Notes: generated by a model not told the origin, from the letters alone. A stretch of 64,000 nt of DNA from Embiotoca jacksoni (GCA_022577435.1 JAKOON010000017.1:2759501-2823500), one strand, 5' to 3'. Shown: positions 11,874 to 23,715, numbered from the stretch's first letter. A program made the numbers and translations.

Positions 11874-11927
11874 ATGTGCGCGCCGCCCAGCAGCTCTGCT
11901 ACCTTCAGCACCGCTTACTATGATTGA
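11874..11927 (+). other. Short upstream ORF in exon 1 of the first NFIL3-like gene
   Basis: An ATG at 11874 opens a 17-codon frame that ends TGA at 11925-11927. It overlaps, in another frame, the in-frame AUG at 11920. If exon 1 reaches this far upstream, it could limit translation of the bZIP protein. Confidence 0.35.
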
Positions 11928-13787
11928 AAGGTAAGTGCAGCCCTCTCCCAGGCGAACGACACTTGGTATAAATCAAACTAAGTCGCTTATCTGAGTTGAA
12001 TGTTGCTCTGTTACCGAACTGCAACCGGACTCGCTCGAAGTTGATCCTGCTATTATCCCACAGGTGTCATCCCTCCGTTCAGTTCAGTGCGCCGAATTCA
12101 ACATTGTAACGCCGTTATCGTCATGCTCGACACAACTTCAGTGAACATGCAGGCTATCATCTCCTCAATTAATTGGGTTGATTTTAATCACAAACTTTTG
12201 CGCTTATTAGAAGCTGTTAAAAGGCAAAAAAAAAAAAAAAAAAATGTTTACCTTTCATTGAAGTCTTTTCTGTGACCGATTTTACGTGGTGGAGGAAGTA
12301 TTCCGATTTATTTATTTTTTTTTTTAAAGTGGCCCGTCACAATGCAGTTCACATGTTAAAATAATTCCGCTTAAGTCAAATATGTAGGCTACAGTACATT
12401 CAGAAAAAAAGTATCTCCGTTCAAAGCAGAAGTCTTCGTTATGCACGCTCACTTCTTTCATTTTCATATGGAAATAAGGGCGACTGAATTTGATTGCTTA
12501 TAAGGTAATATAAAATCAATGTAGCTGGTCGAGGCTTTTACCATCTGGATCTATTACGGATAAAGCTTAAATACGTCTATTAATTACGTCAAAGTCAAAT
12601 GTAACCTTAATAATTTACCTTCCAAACAGCTGAGTAGCAGGTAGAAACATCCCTCTTTTAACAGAGCGATGTTATAGATGTAGGCCTACTGACGGTTTGA
12701 GTGACACTTCTGATTCCCCATCACCAGTGCCATGTCTCGCCCGAGAAGCCCTGACGGCGCAGGTACCGCTGCCCCCCGCCAGCCCTCCTCCTCCTCCACG
12801 GTGGAGAGCAGCGGATATACGGAGCCCGATCCAGACTCCGGACTCTTCCCCGTGACGAGGTCCTCCCCGCTGGCTCGACGTCTCGTGCGTTTACGGGCCT
12901 ACGACAGCAGCCCCTTAAGCCCCGTGACGCGCCGCAAGAGGGAGATGATCCCCGCTAAAAAGAAAGATGCCACCTACTGGGCCAAGCGACACAAGAACAA
13001 CGAAGCGGCCAAGCGGTCCAGGGAGAAGAAGAGGCTCAACGACCTGATGCTGGAGGGCCACTTGCTGGCTCTGAGTGAGGAGAACGCCCAGCTGCGGGCT
13101 CATGTGCTACAACTCAAGCATCACACTATGGAAAAAAGAAAGGCTGCTTGTGCAACATCGGCTCCTATTCTTGCCTCCACTTTGTCCTCGTCACCGGCTC
13201 ACAGCCCTGCTCTCTTCCGGCCAGGACTCCTGAGCAACAGCAGGGGCAGCTCAGCCTCCGTTATGGGCGTGAGGCACCAAAAAATGCACCAATTTGAGGC
13301 TAAGCTCCCTTGTTTCAGCACAAATGGACTTTGCAGTCCGATGGGGTGTCACGGTTATGGAACACACCAAGGCATCTCCCCCCTCTCCGGGCCCCGCGTC
13401 CTCTCCCTAGAAGCCCCGGAGGGCGGGAGGTCAGCGGAGGTAGACATGGATGCCCAGCGACAAGTATCCTTCAGCGATGACACCCCCGTCTCCACCGATG
13501 CACCTTCCCAACCTTTCTCCTCACTCCCAGCATTCCTGCCCGCAACTGACACACTCCACCACGCCCCTACCCTCTCGTACCCACCTCAAAATTGGCTGGT
13601 GCCCCATCTGCTGCCTTGGTGGTCCTACCAGGCTCCACCACCGGCCGTCTACCCCGGGCTGGCCCTGCACGTGAGAAAGGGCCCAGGTTTCGATGGAGAG
13701 GCCCACATCCAGAGGGGATTCGTGAGCCGGTTCGGCAGTGCACCCTCAGGACAGCCTCAACTCCTGATGCATCGTGATGGACACTGA
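11920..13787 (+). CDS. nfil3-like: NFIL3-like bZIP transcriptional repressor, copy 1 (two-exon model)
   Basis: NFIL3 (E4BP4) proteins bind D-box DNA (TTAYGTAA) as dimers and mostly repress, in clock, immune and metabolic control. The main frame, 12732-13787, encodes 351 residues. The bZIP region is at about 67-130: RRKREMIP at 67, [10 protein letters not shown], the basic core [13 protein letters not shown] at 89-101, then a zipper with [17 protein letters not shown]. The RRKRE…KKDAxYW lead separates NFIL3 from the PAR bZIPs HLF, TEF and DBP. Downstream is Ser/Pro-rich with no other domain I can name; human NFIL3 is 462 residues. The coding exon begins at 12728 after CATCACCAG, and an upstream exon ends at 11930 with a GTAAGTGC donor. 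Splicing puts an AUG at 11920 in frame (MIESA before MSRPR), so the protein may have 356 residues. Confidence 0.92.
12584..12591 (+). promoter_or_regulatory. TTACGTCA, hybrid D-box/CRE site
   Basis: The 8-mer lies in the intron, 140 bp before the main coding exon of the first NFIL3-like gene. Such sites can bind NFIL3 and CREB/ATF proteins, so autoregulation is possible, but a single 8-mer can occur by chance. Confidence 0.25.
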
Positions 13788-13966
13788 AAGAACTATCTGT
13801 GAAGAAGGAACGGGGGGTAAAAAAAAAAGAAAAAAAACAGAAAAAAAAAAACTTTCTTCAGTCTTATTTTAAAGTAGTCAAACATGTAATTACACCAGAT
13901 TTTTTTTTTTTATTGGCAGTGAAACACAACAGGCGTAACAGGCTTAATTAAATGTGTTATAATGGA

Positions 13967-13972
13967 AATAAA
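13967..13972 (+). other. Poly(A) signal AATAAA, first NFIL3-like gene
   Basis: AATAAA 180 nt after the stop codon, following A-rich 3' UTR sequence. It suggests a short 3' UTR ending near 13990. Confidence 0.6.
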
Positions 13973-14092
13973 CGTTCAATTTGACAATGGTATGTAACTG
14001 TTTGTATGTATATTTCCTGAAAGATCAAATAACATTTTGAGCCTATACTGTGGTTTATTATCTTACAGCCTGTGGTTTCATGTTTCAATTAT

Positions 14093-14151
14093 ACTGAAAC
14101 GGCGTTTACGTGCAGAGTAAACAGTTTCAGTCACGTAAACGCTGTTTCAGT
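14093..14151. repeat. Long hairpin: 20-bp arms, one mismatch, 19-nt loop
   Basis: Arms 14093-14112 and 14132-14151 are inverted copies, starting ACTGAAACGGCGTTTACGTG on the left. One position differs (GGCG against GCTG). Each arm holds a TTACGT half-site. It lies about 120 bp past the poly(A) signal of the first NFIL3-like gene. Confidence 0.8.
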
Positions 14152-14199
14152 CCAATTGCACGGACCGATGCTGTCTGAGAGGTGCTAAACTATTTTTAA

Positions 14200-16640
14200 A
14201 ACATATAGGACTAATCCTAGTTCAGGCATAACGTCATAATATCAGGGTTCGTTAAATTGTGAGTGTTTATTGTTTGTGCATTTTTTTTATTTTTTTTTTA
14301 CCGTGTGATGAAAAACATCCTGCTGCGCCAACGAAACTGGGTACTTGCTGACTTGGTTTTCCCCTTGTAGCTCCACTGCGTGATTTCCCCTTCATCGATT
14401 CAATGGAAAACCAAACGTGGAACCGTTGTATTTGTAGGCCAACAAGAAAGTGAGATACAAGTCTCACTACATCTGCAATCGTTTTACTGTTGTTAAAATC
14501 GGGAATATAATTAAATGCATGCATATTGTTTATGTAGGTATATATTTTGCATTTAAGAATAAAAAATTTATAAAAAGCAGTGGGGTATTTTAAAAATGTC
14601 GGTGTAATATTTCTCTGCAAAATTTGCATTAGAAAACGTTCGAGAAATCGGACAAATGTGGCTATGGCTAGTGAGAAGAGTACACCGACGGGTTTTTTTT
14701 AAAAATTTATTTATATTAATAATCAAATATATTATCAATGATGTTGTAAAGTCAAATAATTTTCAACCTATTTATTGTTCATTTTTGAAACGTATAATGT
14801 AGGCCTATAACGTTGGAGCTTTTCTCTACATGATCTGAAAATCCATCTCTCTTCTCTTCTTGTCATTATCAAACAAGCTCAAATCTTAAAAAAATAAATT
14901 GTAGGCTGATAAATATGATTAATTCTATGAATTATATATAGCAGCTTCCAAAAGCTTCAGTTTTCAAGAGTAAAATTTTGGCCCAGAACTCCCTGCAAAA
15001 CTTGGGTTAGTTTTTATAATGTCTCGTTCATTTCCTATAAAGATTTGCTGTTAAAAGCATATATAAACATGATTTATTGCCCCTGGTCATCATATCAAAA
15101 TACTTTGGTGTTGGCATCGTATCTGATTCTAAAATAGGGAGCATGTTCCTAAAGACACCAGCAGAGGACGCTACAACACAAACAGTGCAGCATTTGTCAA
15201 ATAGTGGCTGTAACGCTCAAACAACCAGTTGCTTAAAAATGTTGTAAAACCGTTTCTGCCCCTGCTTGCTTGTATTTTTCAAGCAAGCAACTATCAAAGA
15301 GTAAGTAAACACACTTTTATTTACAGCATATTCATGTCCCATTTACACAGATTTTACAGGAAATATATGAACATTGATTTGTTTTCAGCATCTTCTGATG
15401 TGTATCTAAAGATATTAACTCTTGAACATGTCCAAATCTCCCAAAGGAAGAGCATCTTTTTTTTCAAAAAGGGATAGACGCCTCAAAGTTGAACATTTTG
15501 CATGTTTTGCACACATACACATGTAAAAGGATATACCATACATTTAACCCAACATGGATTAAAACAGAAAAACAACATTTTCTGGATGTCTAAAATAAAA
15601 TCAGCGTCATACAGTTTACAAATATATTCTACATCGTCTAATGTCACATGCAAATGTTTATGTAATATACTTTAGAGCTTCAAAATAAAACTGGTTGACT
15701 TACATAATCTTTTTTGGACACGTGACACCGTCTTTAAATAGAAATGGGGGTTAAAGTAAAAAAAATTCGAGTCACATCAAAATAATTGGTTTTATTTCAA
15801 CAACATTTTTAAAGTCATTTTGCCTTCTTGTTGTAATAAGTGAATCTAAAGTGAGCAAACGCTGCAAAAGATGATTACAAGTGGATATTAAGTGTGAAGA
15901 GACACGTCTCAACTTCGAACATCTACACTGATAAGTGACAAACACGTCTATATTTTTTGTGAATCCGAGGTGTCAACGATTTATTTAAAACTCACAGAAA
16001 AAAAAAAAAAAGTCACTTCTGTTTCTCCTCCGTTATGCTTGACTGTAAATATCTGACGAACACAATAACTCTGCCATATCTTTGCATGGGTGTGTCTAAT
16101 ACTGCTACTATCACTAATACTACTATCTACTGCAGCCAGGTTTGATTTTCTTCTATAGGCAAGTGCCTGAAATGTAAAATGTGTATCTAATATATGTTAC
16201 ACCGAACACTGAAGAGCGCATCGTAATGCAGTTCCAGCACAGAAAACCGCGAAGCAAAACAATGTATGTAAAGCGATGTATTTACTTGAAGAATTAAGTA
16301 ATCATGTGGCGTCATGTAACTAGGTTCATCTTAAAAAGGTATACTATGTTTGTGCCGATTTAGCAGCCAACAGAATCTGACAGCAGCGTCGTACAGGGGA
16401 GACTGCTGTGTTGGCAAACCACAGACACCACAACATGATCTAGATCAAGGGGGGGGCTATCATATGCTTTTTATGCAACAACAGGGGTGGACAGTCTGAG
16501 GTAAAGACAGGAAAATGGTACATAAAGAGTGACAGAAAGCAAAGAAAGAGAGAGGTGAGCAGGGAGGACTGAGAGCAACAAGTGATCTCTCCCAACACCC
16601 CCCACCCCCGCCCCCCCACACCACAATTGCCTGACACAAC
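14200..16640. other. Spacer between the NFIL3-like genes
   Basis: AT-rich with no gene seen. It contains a hairpin at 15263-15289 (10-bp arms TGCTTGCTTG / CAAGCAAGCA) and the D-box pair described separately. Confidence 0.5.
15658..15707. promoter_or_regulatory. Pair of D-box sites (TTATGTAA and TTACATAA)
   Basis: TTATGTAA at 15658-15665 and its reverse complement TTACATAA at 15700-15707 are exact NFIL3/PAR-bZIP core sites in opposite orientation, 34 bp apart. They lie between the two NFIL3-like genes. Confidence 0.35.
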
Positions 16641-16654
16641 AGGAGAGTTCAGTG

Positions 16655-16748
16655 CTATAAGTTGCATATTAGCACTGCGTGACAACGAGGTCTCTCTCAA
16701 ATAGTTAGCTGGCAGCTCGGCGGCAGTGGATTTTGTGGAGAGTTGAAG
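16655..16748 (+). promoter_or_regulatory. Candidate promoter and non-coding exon 1 of the second NFIL3-like gene
   Basis: A TATA-like CTATAAGT at about 16656 is followed, 90 bp on, by GTTGAAG and a strong GTAAGG donor at 16749. The next good plus-strand acceptor with a known coding exon is at 21434, which would give a 4.7-kb intron. This mirrors the two-exon layout of the first copy. Linkage is inference. Confidence 0.3.
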
Positions 16749-18218
16749 GTAAGGCCTCACTCAGTTTTTCATGTTAATAGGTTTGGCTCACGTACGGATT
16801 CAGGGAAAGGAAATAATTGAGCTGTTGGTGAGCAAAAGATGGACTTTATTTTTTTACACACGTACTCTACTATTCGCTTGAGTCGATCACAGTACAACGC
16901 TATGATGTACGCTGCCAAACTGACGGTCAGCTCAGTAAGCTTTTGATTCATTATATTTCATATGTTGCCAAATGCAAAGTAACCAAAGTAAACACACTAG
17001 TCAGTTCTTTATATAATTTGTCATCATAACAGGAACATTTTGTTACTGATAATATCAGATAAAGCTACTCTTATTAGGTGAGAATTGTTTGAGGAAGAGG
17101 AAGTAGTTTTACCTTGTAAATATCTCCAGAATTACTCAGGACGACAGTTGCACACACGACCTGACTGCAAAACAAATATAATTTTTTTTACTAACTTACC
17201 AAAGCAAGGAATAATTAACTCAAGTTGTTGATGCGTTACACTTTGTGTATAAAGTGACCTAAAGTTGAAACATATTCCAAATCAGTTGGGGCGAGAGTGA
17301 GGTATAGTGGGACTCGAAGGTCTTTAACCTGTGATATTTTTTAACTGCAGTGAAGCGTGAACTCAAATGATATAAATTCTCCTGTAGCCGTATACATTTT
17401 GATGATGCAAAAGTAAGCTCCTCGTTGCCTCATCTAAACCATATTAATATTTCAATATTGGGATATTTTTTCTCCAAGTGAAAACAAAAAACAACAACTC
17501 TAACCTGTAATACATTTTATGAGAAAGAACAGCAATAAATCCTTTCTGAAGCCAATAATGTTCAGTTTTTGTTAGCAATGTGTCAGAGAAGTGTTGATTA
17601 AACAATATACAGTCATTGGAGGCAGGAGTTTCTGGAGTCGTTTCAAATTGCACTGTACTGTTGTCTGTATAGGTTCAGTCTTGCATATACGTGATGGGTT
17701 GAATGAAATATTAACAACACTGGCTAGTATAAAAATGTAGAGTTGAACCAACAGACAAAGAGCTGAAGCTGCATCAAAAAGTGAACATTTTAAACAGAGT
17801 GGTATTTATTGCTGTGCTACTGTACTGCATCCCATTGCATTTTGGTCACTCAGAATGAATCATATAAGGAACCCATGTTTAATTGTTTTGCACTATATAA
17901 CTGGTACTGGAGCCTGAGATTGTGACAGGCTCTCGTAAACGTAGCTGCTGTAGCCAGCCCAGTTGTATGCACAGTTTCTTATGCTATTAGTACCTGCAAG
18001 TCCACTAGCCCTCACACGCCTGTCTGACAGATAACACAGCACAGCACATCCCAATAGGATGGTTATAAGTATAAATCCAGTATGTCACCGCCATACTAGC
18101 AATTATCTTGTATGTGCTCTTCATAGTAAAGCTTTTCTATTTTGTTATGATAAAAGTCAATTCAGGAAACTTTAAAAAGCTCATGTCTATCCATTAATTA
18201 CTGGATAAGATTTGAGTC

Positions 18219-18491
18219 TTTACATTACATTTCGCTGACGCTTTTATCCAAAGCGACTTACAACATACCGATGGTACACCATTGGGAGCAATTTAGGGTT
18301 CAGTGTCTTGCTCAAGGACACCTGGGCATGTGCATGTTTTTTTTTGGATGGTGGGAGGAAGCCGGAGCACCCGGAGAGAGCCCACGCGAGCACAGGGAGA
18401 ACATGCAAACTCTGCACAGAGAGGCCCAGGACCGGATTTGAAGCCGGAACCTTTTTGCTGTGAGGCGACAATGCTTAACCACTGCGCCGCC
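18219..18491 (-). mobile_element. tRNA-derived SINE-like composite repeat, minus orientation
   Basis: Read on the minus strand it starts GGCGGCGCAGTGGTTAAGCA (box A-like), then GGTTCCGGCTTCAAATCCGG (box B-like), then the GTTTGCATGTTCTCCCTGTG and GGTGCTCCGGCTTCCTCCCA body shared by many vertebrate SINEs. The other end carries CTTTTATCCAAAGCGACTTA, a very common teleost repeat word. GAGTC occurs at both borders (18214-18218 and 18492-18496) and may be the target-site duplication. Confidence 0.75.
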
Positions 18492-18509
18492 GAGTCCTAG
18501 TATCTGTAC

Positions 18510-21433
18510 TGATGTCTAGAGGACAAGAACATTTCATATATTTGTAATACTTTTTTCACAGGCTAATTTCAATACATAGATAGTACATCTACAAATAATT
18601 GATTAATTATATCAACAACTAATCTGTTAATTACTTTCTCAATTAATCAACTAGCTATTTGGTCTTTAAAATGGCAGAAAATGGTGAAAAATGTCGACCA
18701 GTGTTTCCCAGTTCCAAAGATGGAGCCAACATGTTTTCTTTGTTCCCAAACAACAGTCAAAAACCGAAAGATATTCAGTTTATTATAATGGACGACTAAA
18801 GGAACCAGGAAATAATCACATTTAAGAAGCTGGAATCTGAGAATTCTAGATTATAAAAAAAAAATTGCATTCAAATGATTATTAGATTATCACAATATCT
18901 ATTAATTTTCCGTCACTCAACTAATCATTTCTAGTCTAGTAGTTTAAAAGGCCAGATATTGCATTTTTAGGATTCTTTCTATTTATAATACATAAAGCAT
19001 TTGAGGAAGATAGTGCTTTGAATTATTAGCTTTACCCTTCAACATATGTATCAACAGTCAATTCAAGCTAATGGTGGAGGAACATTTTTTTTATTTCCAC
19101 CCCCCCAAGAGGGAATTCATTCAAATTAATTTCCCCAGTGACAGTTTAGAGGAGACGTGAACAGAATATATTGAGGTGGAAAGCCACAATATATGAACTG
19201 ACCAATTGTTCCTGTGAGTAGTTATTTTAACAATGGCCTAAAGCACACACACAACAACAGATGGTACAGTGTGAGAAAACAGATAGACAGCAAAAGAAGA
19301 AGTTTGAGAGTTCCTTACTAAAAAGCAGGCTGGCTATAATTAGTCTATAAGAAACAGGTGCAAATGTGCAAGAGTGGTACGATAGCTCAGCCTCAAGAGA
19401 GATGTCTCTCAGGAACCCTCCATTTTTTTTTTTTTTTCGTTGTCTGTGTCTTCCTGTGTGATTATTGTTTTCTCTCTTCCTGCTGTTGCTTTTTTGACTA
19501 TATGACACCGAGTCTGTATCACACCAACATACAGGTGTGCCTATTCTCTCAGAGATACAAACGCATCTACATTCTTAGTGGGCATTGGTTTGATTATTTT
19601 TAACCTGATGTGCGTTCTCACCACCATACACAAGGTGCACCGTCTCTTTGAAACTTTTCCTTTGATGCGTCTCACTCAGTCTGACTGGCACGCTTAAGTA
19701 TGACTACAAGAATGGTGAACTTGCCAAGAAAGGGCTCCAAGTGTAGATAACAGAAATAAAAAGGGGTAGTAAAACTAAACAGGACACTGCGTGATCATTT
19801 CTTAAGGTTGAAGTGATAGTTTGTGCTACTTGTGTGACAGCTTATTTTGCAGCTCTTTTATAAGGTGTCACATGAAAATGCGAGCATAAAGTGCCACATG
19901 ACATGAAATAAGGCGTGAAGCAGACATGAAGGAATTAAAAGACACGAGTGTAAGCTTATCGTGTGTGCCTCTGATAGCACGTACGGGAGGCTGGCTGTGG
20001 TTTCAACACAGTGTTCACCCTCCTTGCACAGCTTCCTATAAATCCACCCACAAACCCACGTGAATGAAAGAGAATTTATTAAAAGATGCCAGCATTCCTC
20101 TCAGGGTGGGTATTTAAAATATCGTCCTGCTTGGTTTTATGTAACAAAATAGATAAAGCCGTTACGGCTGCCTTTTTGTCCACACATAGAAGTGAGGCAA
20201 GAAAATAAAGAGATGGAGAGGGAGAAGTAAACTAAAGAATGGCCTTTGTTGAAAACCTGAATTGAGTTGACGCTGATGGTGAAAAGCTGTTTACAATATG
20301 ACGAGCTTCAAATACCCAAAAAAACAAAAGCTGGCTGCAACGGCAACTTTCTGGGCACAGAAAACCCGGCGCAAAATGCATTTCTGCAATACCAAGAAAT
20401 GTTTTAAATGGTTTCACAAATGCTTCTTGACTTCACTGCAAATACAGATCAGCACCATAACTCTAAAAATGGAACCTGGAGCAAACACATCAGTTCACAC
20501 TCTTCTTTGTCTACTTAATGTTTCCCATCACATTTTCTCACATGGTGAGGCAGGAGGTGAGGCTGGGGTTGGGTTGGGGCTACAGACAAAGTTGAATAAA
20601 CCGAGTGGTCTGTGGCAGCGTCTGCAGGTTTTTAGAGAATAAATAACAAACAAGCCACCTGATGGGTCCCTGGGTTTGTGTTAGAGTGACAAGAGACTGT
20701 TTTAGATGGACTGGCTTTACAGGGCTATATAACACTATCACATATGCAGATATACATTTACTATTCTTACTATAATTTATGACAGCAAAACCCAAATACA
20801 TTTTTACATTTCTTACGAAAATGAGCAGTTGTTGACTTCTGGTATTTTTATTTTTTTTCTCCTTTGTAGGTGACCGCTGAGGACTCTGAATATCTTTTAG
20901 CACACATGTAAAGAGATAGTGAGCAGAGTAATCATCACCGCATTCAGAAATACCAGTGCTCTCAGTGAAGACAAGCCAACATACAGTAAGACGAGGTGAA
21001 GCCGAAATCAGATAAAGCTACCGTCACACAAGAGGGACGTGCCTCTACTCAACCTCCACTACAAGATAATAAAAATGAGCTGTAACTCACGATTACTTTC
21101 ATTTTTTGATTACTCTGCCAACTGTTTTCTCAGTTGATAGATTAACAATTGCGTCTCTTTGTTTCTTCAAATGTCTTATTTTGTCTGACCTAGATTCAAA
21201 ACCAAAACATATTAATCTTACAATCGCAGAAAAACCTCAAATCCTCAGATTTAACAAACTTGAACCAGCAAATGTATATAATTTTTGTTTATGAAATATC
21301 GTTTTCCCATAATATAATAAGTATTCATTGAGTAAAATGATTGCAGATTAGTTTTCTGCCAGTGGACGAATTGATTAATCAACTAATCACTGCAGCTCTA
21401 CTAAAAATTATCCTTTATATTTTTTGGATTTCA
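18510..21433. other. Non-coding stretch upstream of the second NFIL3-like exon
   Basis: No gene is seen. It has AT-rich DNA and a D-box core TTATGTAA at 20137-20144. It is probably intron if the exon at 16748 belongs to the downstream gene. Confidence 0.45.
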
Positions 21434-21457
21434 GGTCTCTGTTGTTACTCATTTACC

Positions 21458-22225
21458 ATGGAGTCCCTATCACAACCTTATCACAGCGGCCACGACAACC
21501 ACGCTTACCAAGTAGAACATGAGCTGGTACGCCGTCGCAAAAGGGAGTTCATACCCGAAGAGAAGAAGGACGCCCTCTACTGGGAGAGACGGCGTAAGAA
21601 CAACGAGGCAGCCAAACGGTCCCGGGAGAAGAGGAGGATGAACGACTATGTGCTGGAGACTCATCTCGTGGCTCTGAAAGAAGAAAATTCCAAGCTTAGT
21701 GCGGAATTAATGGCAATCAAGCGCCACTTTGGCCTGGTCCGCCCTGCAGCGTACACCGGTCACCAAAGTAACCAACTGCCCCGCCATTTCCACAGCAGCA
21801 CCCCGCCCATCACTGCCACCAGCACCCACCACCAGTCCACGCAGAGGAACTACTACTGGGGTGCTGTAGACTCTTCTGCTGTACCCATCCACCAACCCTC
21901 TCACCCTCTTCTAATCCCTGCATATGCCCTCCATACCATGAGAGGCTATTCATACTATGATCCCTCTGGTACTACTGGCTCTGGTGTCCTGACTCCTGTT
22001 GTTCTCCCTCGAAATCTCCTGCCAACCAATTCACCTCTTCCTCGAGCTCCCCTACTGAAGCCCATTCCTACAAGAGCGACCTCGGATGAAGAAGAGGAGC
22101 AGCAGGTGCCAGGGACGTTGTCCTGCTCTACTCCACCTCACAAAATCACCACCAAAGGTGGCAAGAATATCTCTCCACAAAGACAATATCAGGGTGTATC
22201 TAATGCACACCGTGTACAACATTGA
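21458..22225 (+). CDS. nfil3-like: NFIL3-like bZIP transcriptional repressor, copy 2
   Basis: The 255-residue protein starts [11 protein letters not shown]. Its bZIP region spans about 25-93: [20 protein letters not shown], the basic core [13 protein letters not shown] at 48-60, and a zipper with [17 protein letters not shown]. It is closer to human NFIL3 in this region than copy 1 (REFIP, EKRR). The remainder is His/Ser/Pro-rich with an acidic patch (SDEEEEQQ) near the C-terminus. It is much shorter than human NFIL3 (462). The frame is open 117 bases further upstream, but an acceptor TTTGGATTTCAG ends at 21434 inside that extension and ATTTACCATGG gives a good start context, so ATG 21458 is chosen. 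Coding sequence is in one exon, as in NFIL3. An AATAAA lies at 23077. Confidence 0.92.
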   Translation: MESLSQPYHSGHDNHAYQVEHELVRRRKREFIPEEKKDALYWERRRKNNEAAKRSREKRRMNDYVLETHLVALKEENSKLSAELMAIKRHFGLVRPAAYTGHQSNQLPRHFHSSTPPITATSTHHQSTQRNYYWGAVDSSAVPIHQPSHPLLIPAYALHTMRGYSYYDPSGTTGSGVLTPVVLPRNLLPTNSPLPRAPLLKPIPTRATSDEEEEQQVPGTLSCSTPPHKITTKGGKNISPQRQYQGVSNAHRVQH

Positions 22226-23076
22226 CTGACAGAGAAACAAATTCATTCCTTTTCCTGCACTGTTGAATATTCTCGCTGACAATGTAACTTTAAGAGCTGT
22301 ATTTTTGTGAACTGATGGCACAAGGTGCATCTTGCTTTTAAAGTAATACCGTGCGAGTGCACAAACTGCTTCTGTCACAGGAACCGCTGACAGTTCTGTG
22401 TTGGATGGTGATCATTCACACTATAGCCACAGTAAAAAATAATTATAAATAGAATCCACTCGTGTTGTTCACAGCATACCATGTTGCATCACAGAAACAG
22501 AGCTCTAATGCTACTTCACCTCTCCTGTGCGTTCTTTCTTGAGCACTTCAAAATTGGGTTGATAATCACATATGGATGATTAACAACAGTACCAACTCAT
22601 TGTAGCTTTCAAGTCTCACCTTAAAAGGACTTAACTGTCCAAACCACTCCAAGCAGAAACGATGTACCTTTAAGGTTTTTTTTTTCTATTTGCATTCACA
22701 CCACTAATATGTAATGCTAAAGTGACAAAAGGCGACTGGTGGTTGGCAAAGTCTTTTCTGCACAACCTGCAACGGTCCATTTGTCTGTGTTGTTCAGTTT
22801 TGTAAGGCTAACAAAGAAGGGATAGTTCGGATTGGTTTAAGTCGTGTTATACGAGATACTTATGGTCAGTGTAATACATGCAGTGATAACAGCCTTTTCT
22901 GGCTTCAGGTGTGAGGACGTGTTGGACTGACAGAGTGCACATTTCTCTTCCTTTTTCATGTGTATAATGAAATGCAGTTGTCCCTCAAAAATGCAAACAG
23001 TGAATGAAGTATGATCTTCAAATAATACAATAAGCTTGGGAATGACATTGTGTTGAATATATTGTATATTAAAAGG

Positions 23077-23082
23077 AATAAA
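23077..23082 (+). other. Candidate poly(A) signal, second NFIL3-like gene
   Basis: AATAAA about 850 nt after the stop codon in otherwise gene-free, AT-rich DNA. Distance fits a 3' UTR, but no other evidence links it. Confidence 0.4.
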
Positions 23083-23665
23083 ACAGTTGAATTACAACAT
23101 TGTGAATACGGCCCTTTTTTTCCCCTCTTACAAATCTTAACAATGCAGAGCTTGCAAAGGTCCAAAAATGCCTCATCCTCTCTTCCATAACCTAGAAACA
23201 GATGTTTAAATTATCATGTTCTTACCATCTCTATAGGAGGATATATAACCTGTGTCCCATACAGATGCTAGCCCCATAATGCTGCCATGGACAGACTGAA
23301 GACTGGTGGGCATCAGTGCTAAAAACAAATGGCAGTCTAATCTCACAGAGAGCAAAAGTAAAACTGTGACATCAGGTTAGAAATAGAGCTTTGGCATTCT
23401 TTCAGTGTATTTTTGAGTCAGCGGCACCCCAGGCTGTAGCAGGTTGCTGGCTCATAGACAGACACAGCTGATGGCAACATTGCTGCCGGCCAGGCAAACA
23501 GCCAGTCCCGCTGGCTCAAAGACAAACTCAAAAGAAACAGTCAGTGCCAACAGGAAAACAGCAGCTGACTACTGAGTAAATCTTTATGTAAAATACAAGA
23601 ATTTATCAGCTGCTGCGGGTTTCACTATCACGCATAACCGAAGACACAGTGTACAGTAGCTGTAG

Positions 23666-23715
23666 TGAAAAAAATTTCCCCTTGTGGGATTAATAAAGTA
23701 ACTATCTATCTATCC
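23666..23715 (+). repeat. LINE/SINE 3' tail with (CTAT)n end
   Basis: TTTCCCCTTGTGGGATTAAT, then AAAGTAACTATCTATCTATC, matches the common teleost retroposon 3' terminus with a short tetranucleotide tail. Confidence 0.6.

Noticed and set aside
21341..21457. N-terminal extension of NFIL3-like copy 2
   Set aside because: A splice acceptor ends at 21434 inside it and the extension is unlike any NFIL3 N-terminus, so it is intron sequence.
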